Below the pieces are notes generated by a model that searched no databases, was not told where the DNA came from, and worked only from the letters and a program-made list of their open reading frames with translations. Below are positions 27,546 through 36,298 of a stretch of 64,000 bases of DNA, in pieces (the first letter of the stretch is position 1; each line of letters opens with the position of its first letter). The position numbers and the translations under genes are program-made. The DNA comes from Halomonas sp. HAL1 (lineage in GTDB: Bacteria > Pseudomonadota > Gammaproteobacteria > Pseudomonadales > Halomonadaceae), in assembly GCF_030544485.1 (NCBI RefSeq), contig NZ_CP130610.1, positions 2,914,001 through 2,978,000 of the forward strand. The letters run 5' to 3'.

Positions 27546-28606
27546 GACTCTAAAGACAATGCCGCAGGCTGATGACGGTCACTCAAGATATGATGCAACT
27601 CACCGCACGCCACCATCGGGTCGTCACAGTTGATCACAATATCCGAGCGCGACAACACGTAACTGCGGCCGGTAATGGTATTTTCCACTACTTGGTAAGC
27701 GCCTTCCTGATGCGTGCCAATGAAGGTGCCGATAAACCCCGTTTCACGCAGTGAAACCGTCTCTAGTTTGTCGCCTATACTCAAACGCCCTTCATAGTTC
27801 ATCAATGCCAGGCGTGCCGAGGTACCAGTACCCGTTGTACTACGGCAAATAACGCCAGGATGAACATAGGTGGTTGAGCGTGAACGTATATAACCTTCCG
27901 TTACCTTCTCTTCAGGTCCCATAAAGTGCAAAAACGGCAGTGGCCCTACGTCACCCAGCGTGTAGTGGGAAAAGCCTCGCTGCGCTTTAATCGCTTCGAC
28001 GATTTTATAGGCACACTCGGATAGCGCACGCTCTTCATCACGCGTCAGTTTAAAGCCCAATTCAGTGGCATCCACTAACGCATAAAAACCGCCGCTGTAG
28101 GCGATGGAGTATGTGACATCACCGATGCCCGGCACATCAATCGTATCGCGATAGGTGTCGATATAGCTGGGCAAGCCGCCACAGGTAACTGACTCCACCA
28201 CGCCGTTATGCACTTTGGCTTCGATCTGCACCAAACCTGCCGGCGCTTCCAGCTTAAAGCGCTGTATCCCTTCCTGCTTGGGCACAATACCGCTCTCCAG
28301 CACAGCTGTCGCAGTACACAAGGTGTTAGAGCCAGAGTAAATGGGATAGCCCATTACTTCCATAATGATATAGCCCGCGACCGCTTCCGGGTGGCTGGTA
28401 GGCACTAACAAATCGACTGACATTTCTGGAATGCCGTAGGGCTCTTCAAGCAGCAAGCGACGTAAACCGTCGGCGTCATCGCGCAGGTACTCCATCTGCT
28501 CGCGTACAGTGGCGCCAGGCAAAATATCGATGCCACCGGTGACAATACGGCTAACATCGCCACCGGCGTGAGTATCCATTAACTGGATAGTATGGAGGTT
28601 AGGCAC
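27542..28606 (-). CDS. Proline racemase family protein (3-hydroxyproline dehydratase-like residue pattern)
   Basis: A 354-aa proline-racemase-superfamily enzyme. The N-terminus HTIQLMDTHAGGDVSRIV is typical. The first catalytic position is Cys97 in SGSNTLCTATA. The second motif reads CRSTTGTGTSARLA, with Thr where racemases and epimerases have Cys. A Cys/Thr pair is known from trans-3-hydroxy-L-proline dehydratases, so dehydratase activity is the best guess. The usual CGH context of the first Cys is absent, which makes the call uncertain. The start is GTG, overlapping the TAG of the upstream oxidoreductase by 1 nt: tight coupling. Confidence 0.75.
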   Translation of the reverse strand: MPNLHTIQLMDTHAGGDVSRIVTGGIDILPGATVREQMEYLRDDADGLRRLLLEEPYGIPEMSVDLLVPTSHPEAVAGYIIMEVMGYPIYSGSNTLCTATAVLESGIVPKQEGIQRFKLEAPAGLVQIEAKVHNGVVESVTCGGLPSYIDTYRDTIDVPGIGDVTYSIAYSGGFYALVDATELGFKLTRDEERALSECAYKIVEAIKAQRGFSHYTLGDVGPLPFLHFMGPEEKVTEGYIRSRSTTYVHPGVICRSTTGTGTSARLALMNYEGRLSIGDKLETVSLRETGFIGTFIGTHQEGAYQVVENTITGRSYVLSRSDIVINCDDPMVACGELHHILSDRHQPAALSLES

Positions 28607-29796
28607 TAGTGGCGCTCCTGAGCGTCAGAAGAGGAATTTTCGAGGGCGAACGGAGCACCATGAGAGGCCCACTGGGCATCGGGAACAAGCACAATTTTAC
28701 CCAGATAGTTGCTGTCCCGATTAACAAAATAGCGCTCGGCCGCATGCAGGTCGGAAAGCTTAAATGCCGCATGAAGCACAGGCTTTAATTCACCGCTGCG
28801 TATCCATGCCACAAGCTGTTCGGCCTCTTCACGGGTGCCGTGGGAAACGCCAAAAATCTGCACTTGGTACAGATAAACGCGCGTCCACATCATTTCGCTC
28901 AGATTGCCACCGCTGGCACCCGCAATGGAAAGGCGCGGGTAGCTCTTACGCCCCTGCATATCGACAATCATGGTATCGATAAATAGATTGGTCATTTCAC
29001 CGCCGACCAGATCCATCACCGCATCGATCGGTTTACCGCTGGTCGTTTCCAGCACGCGATCCACAAATGTCGGCAAGTCGCCACGGTCAATCACCGCTTC
29101 TGCGCCTAGTGCTTTGAGTGCGTCAGCTTTGTCTAGCTGGCTTACCGCATAGGGAATAGCGCCCACAACGCGGCAGAGCTGAATCAGTGCGGTCCCCACG
29201 CCACCGCTGGCGCCACTGACCAACACGCGCTCACCAGCACTCACCTTGGCGGCGGTCATCATGTGGTAAGCGGTTTGATACGAACACATGCCCATTGAGG
29301 CAAGCTCTGCATCGTGCAGCTCAGGATTGGGCACATGATAGAACTGTTCAGCAGGGACAGCGATATACTCAGCAAAGCCGCCATCGGCGCCATGGCCGTA
29401 GTAATCAGGAGTGAGGTTAATATCACGGCGCTCGTCGGCGTAGATATTAAAATCGAGCAGCCCTCGCTGGCCAATGCGCTCAGCATCGACCCCCTCTCCG
29501 ACCGCCACGATACGACCTGCCACATCGGCCCCTTGAATACGCGGGAAGGTAAGCGTCGGGGTGCCACCCATGGCAAAGGAAGTCACATCACCTTTATCTT
29601 TGGTGGGATAAAGGCCTTCACGCGCTTTTCGGTCAGTATTGTTCTTTGCTGTCGCCGTCACCTGCACCAGCACTTCGCCCGCCTTGGGCTTAGGTGTAGC
29701 GACATCCGGATGGTACTCCAATTTGTCGATACCGCCATGTCCAGTCAATAGCATGGCGGCCATCGTCGGCGGCACCGTGTGTTCAGTTTCGGCCAT
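28606..29796 (-). CDS. Zinc-free MDR-family quinone oxidoreductase-like protein
   Basis: A 396-aa medium-chain reductase with the NADP loop VLVSGASGGVGTALIQL (around residue 190) and an N-terminal GroES-like domain, but without the catalytic zinc Cys/His set, so it is of the quinone-reductase/crotonyl-CoA-reductase-like type. ATG 29796 has AAGGAG at 7 nt. It is translationally coupled to the following proline-racemase-family gene, so both probably act on one substrate pathway, perhaps imino acid or hydroxyproline turnover, although the link is inferred from operon structure alone. Confidence 0.8.
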   Translation of the reverse strand: MAETEHTVPPTMAAMLLTGHGGIDKLEYHPDVATPKPKAGEVLVQVTATAKNNTDRKAREGLYPTKDKGDVTSFAMGGTPTLTFPRIQGADVAGRIVAVGEGVDAERIGQRGLLDFNIYADERRDINLTPDYYGHGADGGFAEYIAVPAEQFYHVPNPELHDAELASMGMCSYQTAYHMMTAAKVSAGERVLVSGASGGVGTALIQLCRVVGAIPYAVSQLDKADALKALGAEAVIDRGDLPTFVDRVLETTSGKPIDAVMDLVGGEMTNLFIDTMIVDMQGRKSYPRLSIAGASGGNLSEMMWTRVYLYQVQIFGVSHGTREEAEQLVAWIRSGELKPVLHAAFKLSDLHAAERYFVNRDSNYLGKIVLVPDAQWASHGAPFALENSSSDAQERH

Positions 29797-29969
29797 GAGC
29801 TGACTCCTTAATATGGGTATATTGGCGCTCAAATGACAATAACAAACTCTTGCCGAGTCTCAAAAGCCATATAAGCGGCAATGGCGGCAACGCGTGGTTG
29901 CGAGGCCGCCAGAAGAACAAAGCACACTTATTAATATTAGCCAATACAGATATTAATTAAACATAAGCA

Positions 29970-30548
29970 TTAGCTAAAGACAGGGACACCAATCAACACG
30001 GTGTGCAAGTAAAAAGCAAAGACGACATACGCCACCAGCCCGATGAGTACGGTAGAAATAGTAGCCATTTTCGTGGTGCTAACTGGCGCAGCTGACGTCA
30101 AACGATCACGCTTTTTGGCAGCTTTAAACGCCAGGATTGCCCAGATAAGAAAGGCTGCAAAAAAGATAATATCGCCTAAGCGGCCGTTGGCTAGCAGGTG
30201 GGCAAACGCCCATATTTTTACTGACAGCATCATCGGGTGGCCAAGCTTGGCCTTAATAGCATTATGGGGAACATACGCCGCCACTAGCATAATAAAGGCA
30301 GGCAGCATGAGCAGCGCGACCGCATGGCGCATTCCCATGGGTGGTTGCCACACATAAATAGGGTCAAGGCGCATCTGGCCAAACCCATAAATGGCAACCG
30401 CCAAGCCGATCACGGACACTGCCGAGTAGGCTATTTTCCACGTGGTTTCGCCGAATTTGGCAATTTGCTGCTGACGCCAATTTTCAGCGAAAATACGCAC
30501 AGAGTGGCTGCCTAAAAAAATCAGCAGCCCGATGATCATTATGGTCAT
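29970..30548 (-). CDS. NnrU family membrane protein
   Basis: A 192-aa inner-membrane protein with the NnrU start IIGLLIFLGSHSVRIF and about six hydrophobic segments; the conserved HxxR...W pattern and GHPMM are present. In Rhodobacter nnrU was linked to nitric-oxide metabolism, and family members have also been tied to isomerase activity in carotenoid synthesis; neither is shown by context here. The start at 30548 (TIMIIGLL) follows GGGAGC; an upstream 33-codon extension is Cys-rich and non-homologous. Confidence 0.85.
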   Translation of the reverse strand: MTIMIIGLLIFLGSHSVRIFAENWRQQQIAKFGETTWKIAYSAVSVIGLAVAIYGFGQMRLDPIYVWQPPMGMRHAVALLMLPAFIMLVAAYVPHNAIKAKLGHPMMLSVKIWAFAHLLANGRLGDIIFFAAFLIWAILAFKAAKKRDRLTSAAPVSTTKMATISTVLIGLVAYVVFAFYLHTVLIGVPVFS

Positions 30549-30689
30549 GAAAAATGCTCCCAGTGAAAATGCTAGTCGACGGCTTGATGCCTTATAGTCT
30601 TGGTCGCTGCAGAGGATGCCACACTCACCCCTCAACCACCTATGCATGCGTCAACTTTTCGTTTCCTGGCGAGTCGCTCACTGACAAGC

Positions 30690-31658
30690 TTAAAACCAGT
30701 GTTTGCGTTTAAATAACCAAATCAATATCCCGCCGATGCCCAGCATCGCTCCTAAGACAAAAAAGTAGCCATACTCATAGCGCAGCTCGGGCATATTTTC
30801 GAAGTTCATGCCGTAAATCCCAGCAATAAATGTCAGGGGTACAAAAATTGCGGTAATAACGGTGAGAACACGCATGGTGATATTTAGCTGATGAGAAGAA
30901 ATAGAGATATAGCCATCGACTAAGTCACCACAAATGTCATAGTACATCTGGGTCAAGGTATAAAGACGTTCAAAGCGGTCCGCCACATCGTTAATAGCGT
31001 GCAGGGTTTCGCTCTCTTCGCGGGGCAGATGCTCGTAGTCATAAGCCGTCAGTTCTTGAGTAATACCTTTGTGGTAACTAAAAATGCGGCGCATTTTGAC
31101 CAACCGAGAACGATAAGTAATGATCTTGCGCATCAAAACATCGTTGCCGTTTTCTAACAGTTCATCCTCTAGATCGCTTAATTCAGTTTCAAACTCAAGT
31201 AGGCTATCGATATAAAACCCAGCGGAGATATACATAACGCGCAGCGCGACCTGCTCCGGCGAATGCGCCAAAAGTGCTCTGCCGTGCTCGTTAAACAGCC
31301 GCTCAATGCTTAACGCTTCACCAGGATGGAGCGTAACCAAAAACCGTTCGCCCACAAAAAAACAGACCTGTTGAGGTAAATAGTTCAGCTCGGCATCGAA
31401 GGAGGAGATGCCGCGATAAATAATCAGCGTATGGTTATCAAACTCTTCTATTTTAGGTGGATGGCGCTCTTTATGGGCATCTTGAATCGCCATCGGGTGA
31501 AACTCGAATGCCTCTAAAATCGACCGTTCGCTCTGCTGGGTTTCTCCCTGCATATCAATCCAGATATGGCTTCCCGGCGTAGCCCGCCACACAGCCATTA
31601 GGCTTTCACCGCCCTCATGGGTCTCGCCTTCAGGCGTGGTCAGAATAGTTCGAATCAT
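30690..31658 (-). CDS. corA: CorA-family divalent cation transporter
   Basis: A 322-aa CorA-type magnesium/cobalt (or zinc, ZntB-like) channel. It has a cytoplasmic alpha/beta domain, a long helix, and two C-terminal membrane segments with the selectivity motif YGMNFENMPEL at the end of the first, then a basic tail KRKHWF. AAGGA lies about 7 nt before ATG 31658. The neighbour upstream is a diguanylate cyclase; the two are unlikely to be functionally linked. Confidence 0.9.
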   Translation of the reverse strand: MIRTILTTPEGETHEGGESLMAVWRATPGSHIWIDMQGETQQSERSILEAFEFHPMAIQDAHKERHPPKIEEFDNHTLIIYRGISSFDAELNYLPQQVCFFVGERFLVTLHPGEALSIERLFNEHGRALLAHSPEQVALRVMYISAGFYIDSLLEFETELSDLEDELLENGNDVLMRKIITYRSRLVKMRRIFSYHKGITQELTAYDYEHLPREESETLHAINDVADRFERLYTLTQMYYDICGDLVDGYISISSHQLNITMRVLTVITAIFVPLTFIAGIYGMNFENMPELRYEYGYFFVLGAMLGIGGILIWLFKRKHWF

Positions 31659-31686
31659 GATCGTCCTTGAATATTTCCGGTCTTTC

Positions 31687-33111
31687 TTAAGAAGCACTAC
31701 CCAAAGGCTGCACTATGCGAACTTGGGCTTTTCCCAAGCGCTTGGCATCATACATGGCAACATCGGCTCGCTTTAATAGCTCGTTGGCCGTTTCAGCACT
31801 AGTTGGCATGTACATGACAACACCTATGCTTGCACTGATATTCAGCGCCGCATTGCCAGCAGCAAACGGCTCTTCAATCACCTGTATTAATTTTTTGGCC
31901 AACGGCTCAATCGCCATGGACTCACTGCTTTCTAATAGCAAGACAAACTCATCTCCGGCCCACCGCGCTATATAGTCGGTTTCACGGACGGTCTTCACCA
32001 ATCGTTTAGCCATCACGCGCAGCAGCTCATCCCCCATGGCATGGCCATGAGTGTCGTTAATCGCTTTAAAACCGTCCAGATCCATGAATAAAACTGCTAA
32101 GGGCTTTTGAGTACGCCGAGTACGGGCCATTGCATCAGGCAGGCGTTCATCTAGGGCGCGCCTGTTAGGCAGTTTAGTTAATACGTCTTCACGGGCCTGT
32201 TGATCGCGCAAACGCTCTAGCTGCTGTCGTTCGGCAATATCATGGATAAAAAGACTGCGTCGCTCGCGGCCATCAATTATTAATGTCTTGATGCGAACCT
32301 CGACGGGCAGTTCCCTGCCATCATGGCACCGCGCTGTATAGGTGATAGGGGCTTGATCACTCTCAGTTGGCAAGCCATTAGGAAAGAGTAATTGTGTGAC
32401 TGGCCTTGCCAGCACCGCTTTGCGTGGCCAACCAAACATTAGCTCAGCCGCTCGGTTCCAATCGAGAATGACGCCCTGTGAATCAATACTGATATAGGCG
32501 TCATAGGCGGATTCAATGACTAGGTTGAGCTCGTTGGTGCGCCGTTCAATTTGGCACTCCATGCTGTAATGAAGCTCGCTCAACGCTCGCTGAGATTCCT
32601 GTGCTTTTTTTCTCTCTCTGATCAGCCGTTCACGCAGGCGAATTTCATCAGTCACAATCGCCGCTAAATCTTTCAAAGCCGCCAGTTCCTGCTCACTAAG
32701 AGTACGAGGTTTAATATCAATCGCGCAGAGGGATCCCAACGCAAGTCCATTGGAGGTGCACAGCGGAATACCCGCATAAAAGCGAATCCCATTCGGGGCG
32801 GTCACATGGGGGTTCTGCGCAAAGCGAGGGTCCTTGCGTGCATCTTCAACAATTAACGGCTCTGAGGCCGTCACTGTATAAGCGCAAAAAGCCACATCTC
32901 GCCCTGTCTCGCGGGTTTCCACGCCCACGCGCGACTTAATCCACTGACGCTCAGCATCAATCAACGTGATCGTTGAGATAGGCACATTTAGTAACTGGGT
33001 AACCAACCTGGTGACGCGGTCAAACGCCGGTTCATCCGGGGTATCTAATAGTTCAAGCTCATAAAGAGCGGCTAACCGCGCCTCTTCATTAGATGCTGTG
33101 GGGTAGCTCAT
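31687..33111 (-). CDS. Diguanylate cyclase with GAF and PAS sensors
   Basis: A 474-aa c-di-GMP synthase with a GAF domain (about residues 20-160, VPISTITLIDAERQWIKS), a PAS domain (about 190-300, SQGVILDWNRAAELMFGW) and a C-terminal GGDEF domain (about 310-470). The active site reads RWAGDEFVLL, an AGDEF variant often still active. The product-inhibition site RxxD is present (RETD, five residues before AGDEF). There are no membrane helices, so it is a soluble sensor. The start is set at ATG 33111 on homology (SYPTASNEEARL). Confidence 0.9.
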   Translation of the reverse strand: MSYPTASNEEARLAALYELELLDTPDEPAFDRVTRLVTQLLNVPISTITLIDAERQWIKSRVGVETRETGRDVAFCAYTVTASEPLIVEDARKDPRFAQNPHVTAPNGIRFYAGIPLCTSNGLALGSLCAIDIKPRTLSEQELAALKDLAAIVTDEIRLRERLIRERKKAQESQRALSELHYSMECQIERRTNELNLVIESAYDAYISIDSQGVILDWNRAAELMFGWPRKAVLARPVTQLLFPNGLPTESDQAPITYTARCHDGRELPVEVRIKTLIIDGRERRSLFIHDIAERQQLERLRDQQAREDVLTKLPNRRALDERLPDAMARTRRTQKPLAVLFMDLDGFKAINDTHGHAMGDELLRVMAKRLVKTVRETDYIARWAGDEFVLLLESSESMAIEPLAKKLIQVIEEPFAAGNAALNISASIGVVMYMPTSAETANELLKRADVAMYDAKRLGKAQVRIVQPLGSAS

Positions 33112-33174
33112 TGTCATGTCACCCATTCAGGGAGGTGTAGGTCTACCAGCATATCGCGACCAGCACTTTCCTGC

Positions 33175-34554
33175 TTACTGCTTATTGTTTTTACTCATAC
33201 TCGCGAGCAACACACTAACCAGCGTAGAGGCGACTATCGCGCCGACAAACGGCCCCAGCGTAGGAATACTGCCCGGAAAACTGGCAGCTACCACTCCCGC
33301 GATGGGACTGCCCTGACTAAACCACCCTGGAATAATGGCGCCCAGCAATCCTGCAACGCCTCCCGCGATAGCCGCGAAAGGGGTCATGCGTTGCCACAGA
33401 CCTAGCAGCACAGGTACCACAATAGCGGCACACAGTAAGTCAGCAATCAAGAACAGCCGCAGTACCGACAACCCCTGTAAAGCAATCACTACTACCGGCA
33501 TCATCAATGCAATCGTGACCCAGCGGGCAGCGGCGATGGAAACACCCCGCTGTTCGCTGCGCGACACCACCAGGGAGGCGATACCATTTTGTAACGTATC
33601 AACACTGGAGGCTACCAAAGTGACTGCCAGCACTAAAGCGGGGAGTGTCAGCCAAGCTGGGGCCTCCGTTAGCAGGGCGAAAAACGGCATCGGCGGCTCG
33701 CCAAGGGGAACCCCACTCATTGTCGCCAGCATGCCCAAACCACCAATTAGCATCACAACAACGACGGTCATACCGCCGCCTAGCCAAGCGCCACGGCCCA
33801 GGCTTTGATCATCCCTTGCCGCCCAAACGCGCTGCCAATACCCCTGATGAAAAAGGTTCGCTGCGGTGACGGCGATGACCAGCGTTAACGCAACGCTCAG
33901 CGCGCTGGTAACGGGGATTGAAGGCAGCGTTGCCTCGCTAGGCATTGTGGGTAGGCGCCATAACGTAACGCTACCCACCGCCAACAGAAGCGCTAGCAAC
34001 AGCCATGCCTGCCACCGGTCCGTGGCAAGGCTGGCGCGCAAACCGCCAACCGCCGTATACACCAGAGTGGTGAGGGCAACGCCAATAATCACCAGCGCGG
34101 GCGGCACATCTGACAATAGCGCTGTGATGGCCCCTATGGCGGTGAGCTCCGCTGCCAGAAAACAGGCCATATAGCCAACCGACACTAACGTTACCCAGCG
34201 CCGCACGCCTGGGCCATAGCACGCTTCTGCAAACTCGGCGATGCTGCGCCCTTCCGGCAACGCACGGCGAATTTTTGGCCCGTAGAGTCCTAACACAATA
34301 AACGGCAGTGCCGACCCGAGCGCATAACCTGCTAATGCGAGGGGGCCAACAAAGGCGCCAATTTCGGGCGGGGCAAAGAGTATCCACGCCCCCATGCCGG
34401 AGGCAAGAAAGGAGAGACCAAGGGTTGAAGCTGTTTGTGAGTTGCGAGCCGTCACATAATCATCAACGGGGCCATCCACCCAGCGAGCCCGTAGGCCTAA
34501 ATAAGCAAAGCAGCATAGCGCCGCGCCAAGCACGGCTGACGTCAGATATAGCAT
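33175..34554 (-). CDS. Sodium:solute symporter under TPP control, probable thiamine-related transporter (ThiV-like)
   Basis: A 459-aa SSS-family permease with about 13 membrane segments and the family motif region GLRASLATDRWQAWLL. A complete TPP riboswitch sits directly on its 5' end, so its substrate is very likely thiamine or a thiamine precursor. Comparative genomics has described SSS transporters under THI elements under the name ThiV, similar to the pantothenate symporter; this is the basis for the functional call. No thi biosynthetic gene is adjacent. Confidence 0.85.
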   Translation of the reverse strand: MLYLTSAVLGAALCCFAYLGLRARWVDGPVDDYVTARNSQTASTLGLSFLASGMGAWILFAPPEIGAFVGPLALAGYALGSALPFIVLGLYGPKIRRALPEGRSIAEFAEACYGPGVRRWVTLVSVGYMACFLAAELTAIGAITALLSDVPPALVIIGVALTTLVYTAVGGLRASLATDRWQAWLLLALLLAVGSVTLWRLPTMPSEATLPSIPVTSALSVALTLVIAVTAANLFHQGYWQRVWAARDDQSLGRGAWLGGGMTVVVVMLIGGLGMLATMSGVPLGEPPMPFFALLTEAPAWLTLPALVLAVTLVASSVDTLQNGIASLVVSRSEQRGVSIAAARWVTIALMMPVVVIALQGLSVLRLFLIADLLCAAIVVPVLLGLWQRMTPFAAIAGGVAGLLGAIIPGWFSQGSPIAGVVAASFPGSIPTLGPFVGAIVASTLVSVLLASMSKNNKQ

Positions 34555-34648
34555 GTCGCACTTCCTCCGCCGGTACGAACCGGATCAGGTTCCAGGGTCT
34601 GCGCAGCGCGCATTCTCAGCCCTTGCAAGCAGGGCTCCCCTGGCGACA
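34555..34648 (-). promoter_or_regulatory. TPP (THI-element) riboswitch
   Basis: On the minus strand the conserved THI-box segments appear in order: AGGGGAGCC...GGGCTGAGA, GACCC, GAACCTGATCCGGTT and CGTACCGGCGGAGGAAG. The outer stem P1 pairs UGUCGC (34643-34648) with GCGACA (34554-34559), and the last A of that stem is the first base of the symporter start codon. The Shine-Dalgarno GGAGGAAG lies inside the conserved 3' strand. TPP binding would therefore block translation initiation directly. Confidence 0.95.
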
Positions 34649-34712
34649 GTGAATGAAGACGGTATCGTCAACCAAAAACGCGCCTTAGTAAAGTTTCGCG
34701 TCTTGGTAAGAT

Positions 34713-35315
34713 TTAAGGTGTGTTGGCAGCCTCTGCGCGGGGCACTCGCCCCATCAAATAGAACTCCGCATTGGGCGGCGTACCCGCCAGGGTGACCAAT
34801 CGATTCGACAGACCAAAAAACGCCGCGATGGCGCCTATATCCCAGCAGTCCTCTTGGCTAAAGCCTTCTTGCCGCAGGCGCGTGCGCCACTCATCGGTCA
34901 TTTCACCGACCTCAATGGCACAGTGCATGGCAAAGTCGAGCATGACTCGGTGGCGCTCACTAATCGGTGCCACGCGATGGTTGATGGCGACCTGATCCGC
35001 AAGCAGCGGGTCTTTGCTATAGATGCGCACCAGTGCCCCATGCGCCACCACGCAATACAAGCAGCGATTGCGCGCACTGGTAGCGACCACAATCATCTCT
35101 TTCTCGGCTTTAGTGAGCGTGTCAGATTCACGCTCCATTAGCGCATCATGGTAGGCAAAGAAAGCACGAAACTCAGCAGGACGATGGGCCAACATTAAAA
35201 ATACATTAGGCACAAACCCTGCCTTTTCCTGGACGGCCAAAATAGTATGGCGAATATCGTCGGGCAGATCATCTAACGTTTCTGGTACATTAAAACGGCT
35301 TAATGGAGCAGACAT
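34713..35315 (-). CDS. Carboxymuconolactone decarboxylase/AhpD-like peroxidase-related protein
   Basis: A 200-aa all-alpha protein of the AhpD-like fold. The redox motif is NRCLYCVVAHG (C-x2-C-x3-H), the usual catalytic pair with proton-relay His, around residues 84-94. Members of this uncharacterised-peroxidase-related group reduce peroxides or have unknown roles. AGAGGTGATT precedes ATG 35315. It reads away from the TPP-controlled gene with a spacer of 64 bp to the riboswitch and is probably independent. Confidence 0.85.
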   Translation of the reverse strand: MSAPLSRFNVPETLDDLPDDIRHTILAVQEKAGFVPNVFLMLAHRPAEFRAFFAYHDALMERESDTLTKAEKEMIVVATSARNRCLYCVVAHGALVRIYSKDPLLADQVAINHRVAPISERHRVMLDFAMHCAIEVGEMTDEWRTRLRQEGFSQEDCWDIGAIAAFFGLSNRLVTLAGTPPNAEFYLMGRVPRAEAANTP

Positions 35316-35505
35316 AATCACCTCTTTATTGTTAAGTTTAACCATCTCATAAAAACGACTTAGCCTTTACGTAACAAAACGCTAACTTAAGTGACTTTTA
35401 ATTAGCGGCCCTGCTCGCCATACTGATGTAACGACCTGCAATAGCTGGCATAAAAGAACCGCGCGCATAACGCTTAATAATCAGTTCGTTCAAAGGGACA
35501 CTGAC

Positions 35506-36198
35506 ATGAGCCATAACGAAGCAAAAGAACACATCTCCGGTCGTCTAAACGAACTGTTTTCTGACCCCTACCAAGCGTTTGAAAATGATACGGATGAGCG
35601 CCAGCTACATATTCGGATCATGCTGCATATGTTACTGGCCCGCCCCATGACGCGGGGCCAAATGACCTTGAGAGTCATTCATGGCTGGGAAAATGGTGGG
35701 TTTGAGCCCGACGATCTTCAGCATGTCGACTACACCCTCAGTAACGTTTCTGACTTCAAACGAGCAGTGCAGGATTTTGAACACGCCTCCAAGCACAACA
35801 CACCTTTACCTGCTGACCAAACCGCCATTCTAGCTGCCCCGCTAGCCGATGCGATTGCAGAGGCCAGAGCAGAAGGTCAAGACCTCGCCAACGGCATTCG
35901 TCATACACCAGCGCGCTGGCCAGCGTTTGAGGGCGGCTTGGCACTCTATACGCTGTTTAAAATGTACCACCGCCTGATTTATGGCGAAGATGACACCTAC
36001 CGCTGCTCGCAATGCATGACGCCGCTTGGTTTGCGCGAAATACATGAGTTTCACCTTGAAGAAGGTGAGTTCGCGCTGCTGGTGCCGCCAGCCCAGGACT
36101 TCATGAACGAACACTCCCTGCTGGTGCTGCATGAAAGCCAACTTGGCCCCATTGAACAACTGTTGGAAGAAAGCTTGCCGTTGTTTGATAACTTTTAA
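35506..36198 (+). CDS. Uncharacterised protein with one CxxC knuckle
   Basis: A 230-aa soluble protein of no family I recognise. The first half is helical (HISGRLNELFSDPYQAFEND...HMLLARPMTRGQMTLRV), and a CSQCMTPLG motif at about residues 165-173 could be half of a zinc site. A strong RBS (AAAGGGACACTG) sits before ATG 35506. The frame has normal codon use and no overlapping better ORF, so it is a real gene of unknown function. Confidence 0.75.
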   Translation: MSHNEAKEHISGRLNELFSDPYQAFENDTDERQLHIRIMLHMLLARPMTRGQMTLRVIHGWENGGFEPDDLQHVDYTLSNVSDFKRAVQDFEHASKHNTPLPADQTAILAAPLADAIAEARAEGQDLANGIRHTPARWPAFEGGLALYTLFKMYHRLIYGEDDTYRCSQCMTPLGLREIHEFHLEEGEFALLVPPAQDFMNEHSLLVLHESQLGPIEQLLEESLPLFDNF

Positions 36199-36249
36199 AT
36201 CACGATATGCCGATTCATCGGCTCGGCTTTGGCCGCACCCGCTATCAAT

Positions 36250-36270
36250 TGACCCCGCTTAATGCGGGGC
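36250..36270. terminator. Hairpin between two converging genes
   Basis: GACCCCGC and GCGGGGC flank TTAAT, a 7-bp GC-rich stem without a long T-run, located midway between the CxxC protein and mmsA. Probably a weak bidirectional terminator. Confidence 0.45.
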
Positions 36271-36298
36271 CAGCATCAGGCATTGAATAGTGCTTCAT

